Numbered from the stretch's first letter, positions 21,638 through 32,187 are shown. The stretch is 43,262 nucleotides of DNA from DATCJU01 sp036562635 (GCA_036562635.1 DATCJU010000084.1:1-43262), one strand, 5' to 3'. The notes: generated by a model from the sequence alone, not told the origin. A program made the numbers and translations.

Positions 21638-22107
21638 TGCCCCGCAAGGGTCCGGCCCCGAAGCGGCCTCTGATTCCCGACCCGGTGTACAACTCGCCGC
21701 TGGTCACTCAGCTGATCAACAAGGTGCTGAAGGACGGCAAGCGGTCGCTGGCCGAGCGCATCGTGTACCAGGCGCTCGAGGGCTGCCGTGAGAAGACCGG
21801 TACCGACCCGGTGGTCACGCTCAAGCGCGCCCTGGACAACGTCAAGCCGACGCTGGAGGTGCGCAGCCGCCGTGTGGGTGGCGCCACCTACCAGGTTCCG
21901 GTGGAGGTGCGGCCGGGCCGGTCCACCACCCTGGCCCTGCGCTGGATCGTCACCTTCGCCCGTCAGCGTCGGGAGAAGACCATGGTCGAGCGGCTGATGA
22001 ACGAGCTGCTCGACGCGAGCAACGGCCTCGGGGCGAGCGTCAAGCGCCGCGAGGACACGCACAAGATGGCCGAGTCCAACAGGGCCTTCGCGCACTACCG
22101 CTGGTGA
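21637..22107 (+). CDS. rpsG: 30S ribosomal protein S7
   Basis: S7 nucleates assembly of the 30S head and contacts mRNA at the exit channel. The 156-residue length is standard, with MPRKGPAPKRPL at the start and the conserved RRVGGATYQVPVEVRP block near residues 76-91. It is translationally coupled to rpsL through a TGATG overlap. In E. coli S7 represses the str operon from the rpsL-rpsG junction; here that junction has no spacer, so such a site would need to be elsewhere. Confidence 0.98.
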   Translation: MPRKGPAPKRPLIPDPVYNSPLVTQLINKVLKDGKRSLAERIVYQALEGCREKTGTDPVVTLKRALDNVKPTLEVRSRRVGGATYQVPVEVRPGRSTTLALRWIVTFARQRREKTMVERLMNELLDASNGLGASVKRREDTHKMAESNRAFAHYRW

Positions 22108-22112
22108 GTCGT

Positions 22113-22149
22113 GGCGGTCCCCGGCCGGAACAACACGGCCGGGCCCGCC
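22113..22149 (+). other. Hairpin between rpsG and fusA
   Basis: GGCGG (22113-22117) and CCGGCC (22121-22126) pair with GGCCGG (22137-22142) and CCGCC (22145-22149) around a 10-base loop. There is no T-run, so it is more likely an mRNA processing or translation-control element than a terminator. Confidence 0.4.
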
Positions 22150-22189
22150 GTTGGACAGCGACCGCTGCAGAAGAACGGGGACGACACTC

Positions 22190-24292
22190 GTGGCACGCGA
22201 CGTGCTGACTGACCTGGCCAAGGTCCGCAACATCGGGATCATGGCCCACATCGACGCGGGCAAGACCACCACGACCGAGCGGATCCTCTTCTACACGGGG
22301 ATCAACTACAAGATCGGTGAGACGCACGACGGCTCCGCGACGATGGACTGGATGGAGGAGGAGCAGAAGCGCGGCATCACCATCACCTCGGCCGCGACCA
22401 CCTGCTTCTGGAACGACCACCAGATCAACATCATCGACACGCCGGGGCACGTCGACTTCACGGTCGAGGTGGAGCGGTCGCTGCGCGTGCTTGACGGCGC
22501 GGTGGCCGTCTTCGACGGCAAGGAGGGCGTGGAGCCCCAGTCGGAGACGGTGTGGCGGCAGGCGGACAAGTACAACGTCCCGCGGATCTGCTTCGTCAAC
22601 AAGATGGACAAGATCGGTGCGGACTTCTACTTCACCGTCCGCACCATCGAGGAGCGCCTGAACGCCAAGCCGCTGGTCCTGCAGCTGCCGATCGGCGCCG
22701 AGTCGGACTTCATCGGCGTGGTGGACCTCGTCCAGATGCGTGCGCTCACCTGGCGTGGTGAGACCAAGAAGGGCGAGGACTACACCGTCGAGGAGATCCC
22801 GGCCGACCTCGCCGAGAAGGCGGCCGAGTACCGGGAGAAGCTGCTGGAGGCGGTTGCCGAGTTCGACGAGGAGCTCATGGAGCTCTACCTCGGCGGCGAG
22901 GAGCTGACCCTCGAGCAGATCAAGGCCGGTATCCGCAAGCTCACCGTTGCGGGTGAGGCCTACCCGGTGCTGTGCGGCTCGGCCTTCAAGAACAAGGGCG
23001 TGCAGCCGATGCTCGACGCGGTGATCGACTACCTGCCGTCGCCGCTCGACATCCCCGCGGTGAAGGGCACCCTGCCCGACGGTGAGACGCCGGCGGAGCG
23101 GAAGACCTCGGCCGACGAGCCGTTCGCCGCGCTCGCCTTCAAGATCATGAGTCACCCGTTCTTCGGCAAGCTCACCTACGTGCGGGTGTACTCCGGCCGG
23201 GTCGCCTCGGGGTCCCAGGTCATCAACGCGACCAAGGACCGCAAGGAGCGCATCGGGAAGCTCTTCCAGATGCACGCCAACAAGGAGAACCCGGTCGACG
23301 AGGCGCGCGCCGGTCACATCTACGCGATGATCGGTCTCAAGGAGACCACGACCGGTGACACGCTGTGCGACCCGAACGCTCCGATCGTGCTCGAGTCGAT
23401 GACCTTCCCCGAGCCGGTCATCAAGGTCGCCATCGAGCCGAAGTCGAAGGCCGACCAGGAGAAGCTGTCGACCGCGATCCAGAAGCTTGCCGAGGAGGAC
23501 CCGACCTTCCGGGTCAGCCTCGACGAGGAGACCGGCCAGACCATCATCGAGGGCATGGGTGAGCTGCACCTCGAGGTGCTGGTCAACCGCATGCGGACCG
23601 ACTTCAAGGTTGAGGCGAACGTCGGTAAGCCGCAGGTGGCCTACCGCGAGACGATCCGCCGCAAGGTGGAGCGGCTCGAGTACACGCACAAGAAGCAGAC
23701 CGGTGGCTCCGGTCAGTTCGCCCGCGTGATCATCAACCTGGAGCCGCTGGAGCAGACCGAAGACGGTCCGCTGTACGAGTTCGACAACCAGATCACCGGT
23801 GGCCGCATCCCCAAGGAGTACATCCCCTCGGTGGACGCGGGTGCCCAGGACGCCATGCAGTACGGCGTGCTCGCCGGCTACCCGCTGGTCGGCGTCAAGG
23901 TCACTCTCGTCGACGGTGCCTACCACGAGGTGGACTCCTCGGAGATGGCCTTCAAGATCGCCGGCTCGATGGCGCTGAAGGAGGCCGCCCGCAAGGCGGA
24001 CCCGGCACTGCTGGAGCCGGTGATGGCGGTCGAGGTGACGACGCCCGAGGACTACATGGGTGACGTCATCGGCGACCTCAACTCCCGCCGTGGCCAGATC
24101 CAGGCCATGGAGGAGCGCGGTGGTAACCGGGTCGTGAAGGCCCTGGTCCCGTTGTCCGAGATGTTCGGGTACGTCGGCGACCTGCGGTCCAAGACCCAGG
24201 GCCGTGCGCAGTACACGATGCAGTTCCACTCCTACGCGGAAGTTCCGGCGAACATCGCGAAGGAGATCATCGCCAAGGCGACGGGCGAGTAA
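22190..24292 (+). CDS. fusA: Elongation factor G
   Basis: EF-G is the GTPase that moves tRNAs and mRNA through the ribosome. GTG 22190 (VARDVLTDLAKVRN) gives 700 residues, the usual length; GGGGA lies 8 bases upstream. GTPase motifs are AHIDAGKT (19-26), the switch region KRGITITSAATT, DTPGHVDF and NKMD. Domain IV begins around EANVGKPQVAYRETI and the C-terminus has MFGYVGDLRSKTQGRA. It is downstream of rpsG in the str operon. Nothing suggests a fusidic-acid-resistant paralogue. Confidence 0.98.
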   Translation: MARDVLTDLAKVRNIGIMAHIDAGKTTTTERILFYTGINYKIGETHDGSATMDWMEEEQKRGITITSAATTCFWNDHQINIIDTPGHVDFTVEVERSLRVLDGAVAVFDGKEGVEPQSETVWRQADKYNVPRICFVNKMDKIGADFYFTVRTIEERLNAKPLVLQLPIGAESDFIGVVDLVQMRALTWRGETKKGEDYTVEEIPADLAEKAAEYREKLLEAVAEFDEELMELYLGGEELTLEQIKAGIRKLTVAGEAYPVLCGSAFKNKGVQPMLDAVIDYLPSPLDIPAVKGTLPDGETPAERKTSADEPFAALAFKIMSHPFFGKLTYVRVYSGRVASGSQVINATKDRKERIGKLFQMHANKENPVDEARAGHIYAMIGLKETTTGDTLCDPNAPIVLESMTFPEPVIKVAIEPKSKADQEKLSTAIQKLAEEDPTFRVSLDEETGQTIIEGMGELHLEVLVNRMRTDFKVEANVGKPQVAYRETIRRKVERLEYTHKKQTGGSGQFARVIINLEPLEQTEDGPLYEFDNQITGGRIPKEYIPSVDAGAQDAMQYGVLAGYPLVGVKVTLVDGAYHEVDSSEMAFKIAGSMALKEAARKADPALLEPVMAVEVTTPEDYMGDVIGDLNSRRGQIQAMEERGGNRVVKALVPLSEMFGYVGDLRSKTQGRAQYTMQFHSYAEVPANIAKEIIAKATGE

Positions 24293-24372
24293 GTCAACTG
24301 GATCGGGACGCGCTCACCCCGACGCCGACCCTCTCCGGAACGAGGCGGCGGGTGGGTGCACCGCTGGCCCCG

Positions 24373-24406
24373 GGTGCCGGGTGGGAGTCCGCTCCCACCC
24401 GGTGCC
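24373..24406 (+). other. Long hairpin between fusA and tuf
   Basis: CCGGGTGGGAG (24377-24387) and CTCCCACCCGG (24392-24402) form a perfect 11-bp stem with a TCCG loop. Four further base pairs, two of them G-T, extend it to 24373-24406. No T-run follows. It could partially terminate or process the fusA mRNA ahead of tuf. Confidence 0.6.
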
Positions 24407-24430
24407 GACCCCGGAAACCGCACGCCCGGT

Positions 24431-24455
24431 GCGGGTCTCTTTGCCGGAGACCTGC
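24431..24455 (+). other. Second hairpin in the tuf leader
   Basis: GCGGGTCTC (24431-24439) pairs with GAGACCTGC (24447-24455), including one G-T pair, around the loop TTTGCCG. It lies 78 bases before the tuf start. The whole 241-bp fusA-tuf gap (24293-24533) holds no gene; a separate tuf promoter is plausible but I see no strong one. Confidence 0.45.
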
Positions 24456-24533
24456 ACACCGGCCCTGATGAGACGCCGCCTGACCGTTCGAGTGGGTACG
24501 GCGGACAGATAAGAAGTCCAGGAGGACACACCA

Positions 24534-25727
<1,194 letters not shown>

Positions 25728-25731
25728 CATA

Positions 25732-25790
25732 CCGGGTGTGCTGCGGGGCGAGCGGGCCGTTTCCGGACCGCCGCCCCGCGGCGCACCGGG
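25732..25790 (+). terminator. Hairpin downstream of tuf
   Basis: CCGGGTGTGCTGCGGGGCG (25732-25750) can pair with CGCCCCGCGGCGCACCGGG (25772-25790) with one wobble and a small bulge. It starts five bases after the tuf stop codon. There is no T-run, so this is a GC-rich candidate terminator. Confidence 0.5.
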
Positions 25791-25869
25791 AAACCACCGC
25801 AGCGGTCCTCGCTGTCGTGTGAGTTCCTGCGTGAATCGCACATGGGCGTGGTCAGCGCCCGACCCCGAT

Positions 25870-25899
25870 TTGGACTGCCACACGCGGGTGTGGCATCCT
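25870..25899 (+). promoter_or_regulatory. S10 operon promoter with an inverted repeat in its spacer
   Basis: TTGGAC (25870-25875) and CATCCT (25894-25899) are 18 bases apart. The spacer is almost filled by a perfect inverted repeat, TGCCACAC (25876-25883) and GTGTGGCA (25888-25895), around GCGG. The -10 match is only moderate. The repeat could be an operator or fix the local DNA shape. Confidence 0.55.
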
Positions 25900-26086
25900 G
25901 TACGGGTTGCTCGTACGGGGCGGCCGGTGAGTTGCTCTCGATCCGGCCGCCTCGCCACGAGCGCCCCCAGGAGGGAACAACCGTACGTCGTGTCCTGTGC
26001 CGGCGGTAGCTTGCGCACGGGGCGCGTCCCGGGCCGCAAGGCCCATCCCACCGACGTTGTCAGTGGGACCGGTCTGTGCTACGGGC

Positions 26087-26101
26087 GCGACACGCCCGAC
26101 C
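26087..26101 (+). promoter_or_regulatory. Leader motif shared with the rpsL leader
   Basis: This is the second copy of GCGACACGCCCGACC (first at 21163-21177). Here it sits in a stronger stem, GGGCG-CGACA-CGCCC (26083-26097), about 180 bases before rpsJ. Confidence 0.6.
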
Positions 26102-26282
26102 GCGTGGACCGGGCACCGTGACACCTGAACAGGGGCGGAGCGCGACTGTGCTCTCCGGCAGCCCTCCAGCCGGCTTCCCCGGCGTGGCTCGACACCACCG
26201 TGGGGCACTGGGCGGAGGAAGGCCGGGCCAACGGCAAGGCACCCGCACCGCAGCGGTACGAGAAGAGGAACGGCAAGCCACC

Positions 26283-26588
26283 ATGGCGGGACAGAAGATC
26301 CGCATCCGGCTCAAGGCCTACGACCACGAGGCGATCGACGCGTCCGCGCGCAAGATCGTCGAGACCGTGACGCGCACCGGCGCTCGGGTCGTCGGGCCGG
26401 TGCCGCTGCCCACCGAGAAGAACGTCTACTGCGTCATCCGCTCGCCGCACAAGTACAAGGACTCGCGCGAGCACTTTGAGATGCGCACGCACAAGCGTCT
26501 GATCGACATTCTCGACCCCACGCCGAAGACGGTGGACGCGCTGATGCGCATCGACCTGCCGGCCAGTGTCGACGTCAACATCCAGTGA
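26283..26588 (+). CDS. rpsJ: 30S ribosomal protein S10
   Basis: S10 is part of the 30S head and also the NusE partner in antitermination. ATG 26283 starts MAGQKIRIRLKAYDHEAID and gives 101 residues, the standard length; AGAGGAAC is upstream. The conserved HKYKDSREHFEMRTHKR block is at residues 56-72. It is the first gene of the S10 operon and is followed by rplC after 35 bases. Confidence 0.98.
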   Translation: MAGQKIRIRLKAYDHEAIDASARKIVETVTRTGARVVGPVPLPTEKNVYCVIRSPHKYKDSREHFEMRTHKRLIDILDPTPKTVDALMRIDLPASVDVNIQ

Positions 26589-26623
26589 AAGCTGCGCGCG
26601 AGAGCGGCGGAGAGTACAGACCC

Positions 26624-27274
26624 ATGTCTGACAGGCAGATCAAGGGGATCCTGGGCACCAAGCTCGGCATGACCCAGGTCTTCGACGACAAGAACCGGGT
26701 CGTTCCGGTCACCGTCGTGAAGGCTGGCCCGTGCGTGGTCACCCAGATCCGTACCCCGGAGAAGGACGGCTACTCGGCCGTGCAGCTGGCCTACGGCGCC
26801 ATCGACCCCCGCAAGGTCAACAAGCCGCTGGGCGGTCACTTCGCCAAGGCGGGTGTGACCCCGCGCCGCCACCTGGCCGAGCTGCGCACCGCTGACGCCG
26901 CCGAGTACCAGGTCGGCCAGGAGGTGACCGTCGACATCTTCGAGTCGGGCGCCCTGGTCGACGTCACCGGCACCAGCAAGGGCAAGGGCTTCGCCGGTGT
27001 CATGAAGCGGCACGGCTTCGGTGGTCTGGGTGCCAGCCACGGTACCCAGCGCAAGCACCGCTCGCCGGGTTCCATCGGCGCCTGCGCCACCCCTGGCCGC
27101 GTGTTCAAGGGCCTGCGGATGGCCGGCCGGATGGGCAACCAGCGCGTCACCACCCAGAACCTGACCGTGCACAAGGTCGATGCCGAGGCCGGCCTGCTGC
27201 TGATCAAGGGTGCCGTGCCTGGGCCCAAGGGCGGTCTGGTGTTCGTCAAGACTGCTGCGAAGGGTGGTGCGTGA
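26624..27274 (+). CDS. rplC: 50S ribosomal protein L3
   Basis: L3 starts 50S assembly and reaches toward the peptidyl-transferase centre. ATG 26624 (MSDRQIKGILGTKLGMTQVF) is chosen over the in-frame upstream extension because it matches the family start and follows GGCGGAGAG. The protein has 216 residues. The loop near HRSPGSIGACATPGRVFKG is the conserved central extension. Its TGA overlaps the rplD ATG. Confidence 0.97.
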   Translation: MSDRQIKGILGTKLGMTQVFDDKNRVVPVTVVKAGPCVVTQIRTPEKDGYSAVQLAYGAIDPRKVNKPLGGHFAKAGVTPRRHLAELRTADAAEYQVGQEVTVDIFESGALVDVTGTSKGKGFAGVMKRHGFGGLGASHGTQRKHRSPGSIGACATPGRVFKGLRMAGRMGNQRVTTQNLTVHKVDAEAGLLLIKGAVPGPKGGLVFVKTAAKGGA

Positions 27275-27981
27275 TGGCTGAGGCGACCCTGACCGTCCCG
27301 GTCAACACCCCGGAGGGGAAGACCGAGGGACAGGTGGAGCTGCCCGCCGACGTCTTCGACGTCCAGGCCAACATCCCGCTGATGCACCAGGTCGTGGTGG
27401 CGCAGTGGGCTGCGGCCCGGCAGGGCACCCACGACACCAAGACCCGTGGTGAGGTCTCCGGTGGTGGCAAGAAGCCCTACCGGCAGAAGGGCACCGGTCG
27501 TGCCCGTCAGGGCTCGATCCGCGCTCCGCAGTTCACCGGCGGTGGCACGGTGCACGGCCCCACGCCGCGGGACTACACCCAGCGCACCCCCAAGAAGATG
27601 AAGGCCGCCGCGCTGCGCGGTGCCCTCTCCGACCGGGCGCGTGCCGGCAAGGTGCACGTGCTGTCCAAGGTCGTGGAGAGCGAGAAGCCGTCCACCAAGG
27701 CCGCCAAGAAGGCCCTGGCCGCGGTGACCGACGCCAAGCGTGTGCTCGTGGTGGTGGGCCGCTCGGACGAGACGTCCTGGCTGAGCCTGCGCAACCTGCC
27801 GAACGTGCACGTGATCGCGCCTGACCAGCTCAACACCTACGACGTGCTGGTCAACGACGACGTGGTGTTCACCAAGGACGCCCTCGAGACGTTCCTGGCC
27901 GGCCCCGTCCGTGGCAAGTCGGCCAAGGCCAGCGCCCGGTCGAGCGAGCTGGCCGTGTCTGATTCGGAGGCCGCGAAGTGA
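27274..27981 (+). CDS. rplD: 50S ribosomal protein L4
   Basis: L4 lines the peptide exit tunnel. ATG 27274 overlaps the rplC TGA; a GTG one codon earlier is less likely. The protein has 235 residues and the conserved tunnel loop GGGKKPYRQKGTGRARQGS around residues 63-81. A Ser/Ala-rich C-terminal tail of about 20 residues follows. In E. coli L4 represses the S10 operon; the long leader before rpsJ here leaves room for such control but no known L4 site was recognised. Confidence 0.97.
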   Translation: MAEATLTVPVNTPEGKTEGQVELPADVFDVQANIPLMHQVVVAQWAAARQGTHDTKTRGEVSGGGKKPYRQKGTGRARQGSIRAPQFTGGGTVHGPTPRDYTQRTPKKMKAAALRGALSDRARAGKVHVLSKVVESEKPSTKAAKKALAAVTDAKRVLVVVGRSDETSWLSLRNLPNVHVIAPDQLNTYDVLVNDDVVFTKDALETFLAGPVRGKSAKASARSSELAVSDSEAAK

Positions 27982-28277
27982 TCCCCGACCCGCGTGATGT
28001 CATCCTCGCGCCGGTGATCTCGGAGAAGTCCTACGGGCTGCTCGAGGAGAACAAGTACACGTTCCTGGTGCACCCGGACTCCAACAAGACCGAGATCAAG
28101 ATCGCGGTCGAGAAGATCTTCGGCGTGAAGGTCACGGCCGTGAACACGATCAACCGGAAGGGCAAGCGCAAGCGGACCCGTTACGGGTACGGCAAGCGCA
28201 AGGACACCAAGCGCGCCATCGTGACGCTGTCTGCCGACAGCAAGCCGATCGAGATCTTCGGCGGCCCGGCCGCGTGA
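27978..28277 (+). CDS. rplW: 50S ribosomal protein L23
   Basis: L23 sits at the exit of the peptide tunnel and docks trigger factor and SRP. GTG 27978 overlaps the rplD TGA as GTGA. The protein has 99 residues: VIPDPRDVILAPVISEKSY at the start, then KYTFLVHPDSNKTEIKIAVE and the basic NRKGKRKRTRYGYGKRKD loop. Both length and sequence are normal for actinobacteria. Confidence 0.97.
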   Translation: MIPDPRDVILAPVISEKSYGLLEENKYTFLVHPDSNKTEIKIAVEKIFGVKVTAVNTINRKGKRKRTRYGYGKRKDTKRAIVTLSADSKPIEIFGGPAA

Positions 28278-28326
28278 CGCGCGGCGACGGATCACGGGCT
28301 GCTCAAGAGAGCTGAGGACTGCACAG

Positions 28327-29160
28327 ATGGGCATCCGCAAGTACAAGCCGACGACGCCGGGCCGTCGTGGCGCGAGTGTGTCCGACTTCGCCGAGATCAC
28401 CCGGTCGAAGCCGGAGAAGTCGCTGCTGCGTCCGCTGCACGGTCGAGGTGGTCGTAACGCGCACGGCAAGATCACTGCGCGCCACAAGGGCGGCGGCCAC
28501 AAGCGCGCCTACCGGTTGATCGACTTCCGGCGGGCGGACAAGGACGGCGTGCCGGCCAAGGTCGCGCACATCGAGTACGACCCGAACCGCACCGCGCGTA
28601 TCGCGCTGCTGCACTACGCGGACGGTGAGAAGCGGTACATCATCGCCCCGGACAAGCTGCGCCAGGGCGACGTCGTGGAGAACGGCCCGAAGGCCGACAT
28701 CAAGCCGGGCAACAACCTGCCGCTCCGCAACATCCCGGTCGGCACCGTGGTGCACGCCATCGAGCTGCGCCCGGGTGGCGGGGCGAAGATCGCCCGTTCC
28801 GCCGGTGTGAGCGTCCAGCTGGTGGCCAAGGAGGGCCCGTACGCCCAGCTGCGGATGCCCTCGGGCGAGATCCGCAACGTCGACGTGCGCTGCCGTGCCA
28901 CCGTCGGCGAGGTCGGCAACGCCGAGCACGCCAACATCAACTGGGGTAAGGCCGGCCGTATGCGGTGGAAGGGCAAGCGCCCGACCGTCCGTGGTGTGGC
29001 CATGAACCCGGTGGACCACCCGCACGGTGGTGGTGAGGGTAAGACCTCCGGTGGCCGTCACCCGGTCAACCCGAAGGGTAAGCCCGAGGGCCGCACCCGT
29101 CGCCGCAAGGCCAGCGACAAGCTCATCGTTCGGCGCCGTCGTACCGGCAAGAAGCGCTGA
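28327..29160 (+). CDS. rplB: 50S ribosomal protein L2
   Basis: L2 is needed for subunit association and peptidyl transfer. The protein has 277 residues from ATG 28327 (MGIRKYKPTTPGRRG). It keeps GGGHKRAYRLIDFRR and the C-terminal MNPVDHPHGGGEGK block, with His231 at the place of E. coli His229. It lies 49 bases after rplW and 18 bases before rpsS. Confidence 0.98.
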   Translation: MGIRKYKPTTPGRRGASVSDFAEITRSKPEKSLLRPLHGRGGRNAHGKITARHKGGGHKRAYRLIDFRRADKDGVPAKVAHIEYDPNRTARIALLHYADGEKRYIIAPDKLRQGDVVENGPKADIKPGNNLPLRNIPVGTVVHAIELRPGGGAKIARSAGVSVQLVAKEGPYAQLRMPSGEIRNVDVRCRATVGEVGNAEHANINWGKAGRMRWKGKRPTVRGVAMNPVDHPHGGGEGKTSGGRHPVNPKGKPEGRTRRRKASDKLIVRRRRTGKKR

Positions 29161-29178
29161 GCAGGGAGGGAGTGAAGG

Positions 29179-29460
29179 ATGCCGCGCAGCCTGAAGAAGG
29201 GCCCCTTCGTCGACGACCACCTGCTCAAGAAGGTGGACGCGCTGAACGAGAAGGGGACCAAGCAGGTCATCAAGACCTGGTCCCGCCGGTCCACGATCAT
29301 CCCGGACATGATCGGCCACACCATCGCGGTGCACGACGGCCGCAAGCACGTGCCGGTGTTCATCACCGAGGCGATGGTCGGGCACAAGCTGGGTGAGTTC
29401 GCGCCGACGCGCACCTTCAAGGGGCACGTCAAGGAAGACCGGAAGTCGCGCCGCCGCTGA
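29179..29460 (+). CDS. rpsS: 30S ribosomal protein S19
   Basis: S19 is in the 30S head near the A-site finger. The 93-residue protein starts MPRSLKKGPFVDDHLLKKV, as usual, and includes RRSTIIPDMIGHTIAVHDG and GHKLGEFAPTRTFKGH. GGAGGGAGTG precedes the ATG. Its gene lies within the S10 operon between rplB and rplV. Confidence 0.98.
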   Translation: MPRSLKKGPFVDDHLLKKVDALNEKGTKQVIKTWSRRSTIIPDMIGHTIAVHDGRKHVPVFITEAMVGHKLGEFAPTRTFKGHVKEDRKSRRR

Positions 29461-29513
29461 GCGGTCTGTGACACGAACTGACGAACCAAGCATCAGAGCA
29501 AGGGGAAGCAGCG

Positions 29514-29938
29514 ATGGCTGACAACGCTGTGGTGTCGGCAGACGCCCAGGCGCTGCCGCGCGCCGTGGCGCGGGCCCGCTACGTCCGCATGACGCCGCGC
29601 AAGGTGCGTCGTGTGGTCGAGCTGATCAAGGGTCGCAACGCCCGCGAGGCCCTGAGCGTGCTCCAGTTCGCGCCGCAGGCCGCCAGTGGTCCGGTCGCGA
29701 AGGTGCTCGCCAGCGCCATGGCCAACGCCGAGAACAACCTCAACCTCGACCCCGAGACGCTGTGGGTGTCCCGGGCGTTCGTGGACGAGGGACCGACGCT
29801 GAAGCGTTTCCGTCCGCGCGCCCAGGGCCGCGCGTACCGGATCAACAAGCGCACGAGTCACATCACCGTGGAGGTCGAGTCTCGGCCGGCCGACAAGGCC
29901 AAGGCTCGCAAGTCCAGCGCGAAGGGGAGTGCCCGGTA

Positions 29939-29939
<1 letters not shown>
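29514..29939 (+). CDS. rplV: 50S ribosomal protein L22
   Basis: L22 spans the large subunit and forms part of the exit tunnel constriction. The 141-residue protein keeps ARYVRMTPRKVRRVVELIKG and RFRPRAQGRAYRINKRTSHI, the tunnel hairpin. The last 20 residues (RPADKAKARKSSAKGSAR) are a basic tail. ATG 29514 follows AAGGGGAAG. The TAG stop overlaps the rpsC GTG. Confidence 0.97.
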
Positions 29940-30775
<836 letters not shown>

Positions 30776-30778
30776 GTA

Positions 30779-31198
30779 GTGCTCATCCCACGGAAGGTCA
30801 AGCACCGCAAGCAGCACTCCCCGAGCCGCAAGGGCGCGGCCAAGGGCGGTACCCGGGTTGCTTTCGGTGACTTCGGCATCCAGGCGCTGGAGCCGGCTTA
30901 CGTCACCAACCGGCAGATCGAGTCCGCTCGTATCGCCATCACCCGGCACATCCGCCGTGGCGGCAAGGTCTGGATCAACATCTTCCCGGACCGCCCGCTG
31001 ACCAAGAAGCCGGCGGAGACCCGTATGGGTTCCGGTAAGGGTTCGCCGGAGTACTGGGTGGCGAACGTCAAGCCCGGTCGGGTGCTGTTCGAGCTGAGCT
31101 ACCCGAACGAGGCGGTGGCTCGTGAGGCACTGCGCCGTGCGATCCACAAGCTCCCGATCAAGTGCCGCATCGTCACGCGTGAGGGTGGTGAGTTCTGA
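30779..31198 (+). CDS. rplP: 50S ribosomal protein L16
   Basis: L16 helps position the A-site tRNA. The protein starts at GTG 30779 (VLIPRKVKHRKQHSP) and has 139 residues, close to the usual length. It keeps GTRVAFGDFGIQALEPAYVTNRQIE (in part) and RMGSGKGSPEYWVANVKPG. It is three bases after rpsC and its TGA overlaps the rpmC ATG. Confidence 0.97.
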   Translation: MLIPRKVKHRKQHSPSRKGAAKGGTRVAFGDFGIQALEPAYVTNRQIESARIAITRHIRRGGKVWINIFPDRPLTKKPAETRMGSGKGSPEYWVANVKPGRVLFELSYPNEAVAREALRRAIHKLPIKCRIVTREGGEF

Positions 31199-31455
31199 TG
31201 GCAGCGGGTATCACCGCCGCTGAGCTGCGTGAGCTCACCGACGAGGAGCTCGTGCTGCGTCTGAAGGAGGCGAAGGAGGAGCTGTTCAACCTCCGCTTCC
31301 AGATGGCCACCGGGCAGCTCGACAACAACCGGCGTCTGCGCACGGTCCGGCACGACATCGCTCGGATCTACACCGTGATGCGGGAGCGCGAGCTGGGTCT
31401 GTCCGTCTCGCCGGACGCCGCTCCGGCCGGTACCGAAGGTGAGGGTGCTGCGTGA
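31198..31455 (+). CDS. rpmC: 50S ribosomal protein L29
   Basis: L29 sits beside L23 at the tunnel exit. The 85-residue protein has the LRELTDEELVLRLKEAKEEL helix and FQMATGQLDNNRRLRTVRHDIAR. About 15 Ala/Gly/Glu-rich residues extend the C-terminus. ATG 31198 overlaps the rplP stop, and its own stop overlaps the rpsQ GTG. Confidence 0.96.
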   Translation: MAAGITAAELRELTDEELVLRLKEAKEELFNLRFQMATGQLDNNRRLRTVRHDIARIYTVMRERELGLSVSPDAAPAGTEGEGAA

Positions 31456-31730
31456 GCGAGAAGAGCGAGAACAAGGTGACCCGGAACACCCGCAAGGTCC
31501 GCGAGGGCTACGTCGTGTCCGACAAGATGGACAAGACGATCGTGGTCCAGCTCGAGGACCGGAAGAAGCACCCGCTGTACGGCAAGGTCATGCGCCGGAC
31601 CACCAAGGTGAAGGCGCACGACGAGGGCAACATCGCCGGCGTCGGTGACCGCGTGCTGCTGATGGAGACCCGCCCGCTGTCGGCGACCAAGCGCTGGCGG
31701 CTGGTGGAGATCCTGGAGAAGGCGAAGTGA
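31452..31730 (+). CDS. rpsQ: 30S ribosomal protein S17
   Basis: S17 is a primary 16S rRNA binding protein of OB fold. GTG 31452 overlaps the rpmC TGA as GTGA. The 92 residues contain REGYVVSDKMDKTIVVQLED, KKHPLYGKVMRRTTKVKAHDE and METRPLSATKRWRLVEI, all family hallmarks. It is followed by an 88-bp gap before rplN. Confidence 0.97.
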   Translation: MSEKSENKVTRNTRKVREGYVVSDKMDKTIVVQLEDRKKHPLYGKVMRRTTKVKAHDEGNIAGVGDRVLLMETRPLSATKRWRLVEILEKAK

Positions 31731-31818
31731 TGCCGCGCCTGCGGGCGACGGCGCACGAGAGGACGACCGCGCACGTCAGGTCGGAAATCTGGCGTGCCAC
31801 AACGGGTCAGGAGTAGAC

Positions 31819-32187
31819 GTGATCCAGCAGGAGTCGCGACTGCGCGTCGCTGACAACACCGGTGCGAAGGAGATCCTTTGCATCCGGGTGCTCGGCGGTT
31901 CCGCGCGGCGCTACGCGGGCATCGGCGACATCATCGTCGCGACCGTGAAGGACGCGATCCCCGGCGCCGGTGTCAAGAAGGGCGACGTGGTCAAGGCCGT
32001 CGTCGTCCGCACCGTGAAGCAGAAGCGTCGTCCGGACGGCTCCTACATCCGGTTCGACGAGAACGCCGCCGTGCTCATCAAGAACGACGGGGAGCCCCGC
32101 GGCACCCGCATCTTCGGCCCGGTCGGTCGCGAGCTGCGTGAGAAGAAGTTCATGAAGATCATCTCGCTCGCGCCGGAGGTGCTCTGA
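31819..32187 (+). CDS. rplN: 50S ribosomal protein L14
   Basis: L14 contributes to an intersubunit bridge. GTG 31819 (VIQQESRLRVADNTGAKE) is chosen because the family starts this way; the protein has 122 residues, the standard length. Conserved GDIIVATVKDAIPGAGVKKGDVVKA (partial) and FGPVGRELREKKFMKI are present. The gene starts the spc part of the cluster after an 88-bp gap that has no clear promoter. Its TGA overlaps rplX. Confidence 0.97.
   Translation: MIQQESRLRVADNTGAKEILCIRVLGGSARRYAGIGDIIVATVKDAIPGAGVKKGDVVKAVVVRTVKQKRRPDGSYIRFDENAAVLIKNDGEPRGTRIFGPVGRELREKKFMKIISLAPEVL

Larger units (their letters stand above)
25728..26282 (+). other. tuf-rpsJ intergenic region with S10 operon promoter and leader
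   Basis: This 555-bp region has no convincing gene. It contains the tuf hairpin, the S10 operon promoter near 25870-25899, a direct repeat of GTACGGG (25900-25906 and 25913-25919), and a long leader with the 15-nt motif also found upstream of rpsL. Confidence 0.65.

Noticed and set aside
22040..24229. 729-aa open frame antisense to fusA, and a similar one opposite tuf at 24294-26051
   Set aside because: Both are shadows of highly conserved elongation factor genes.
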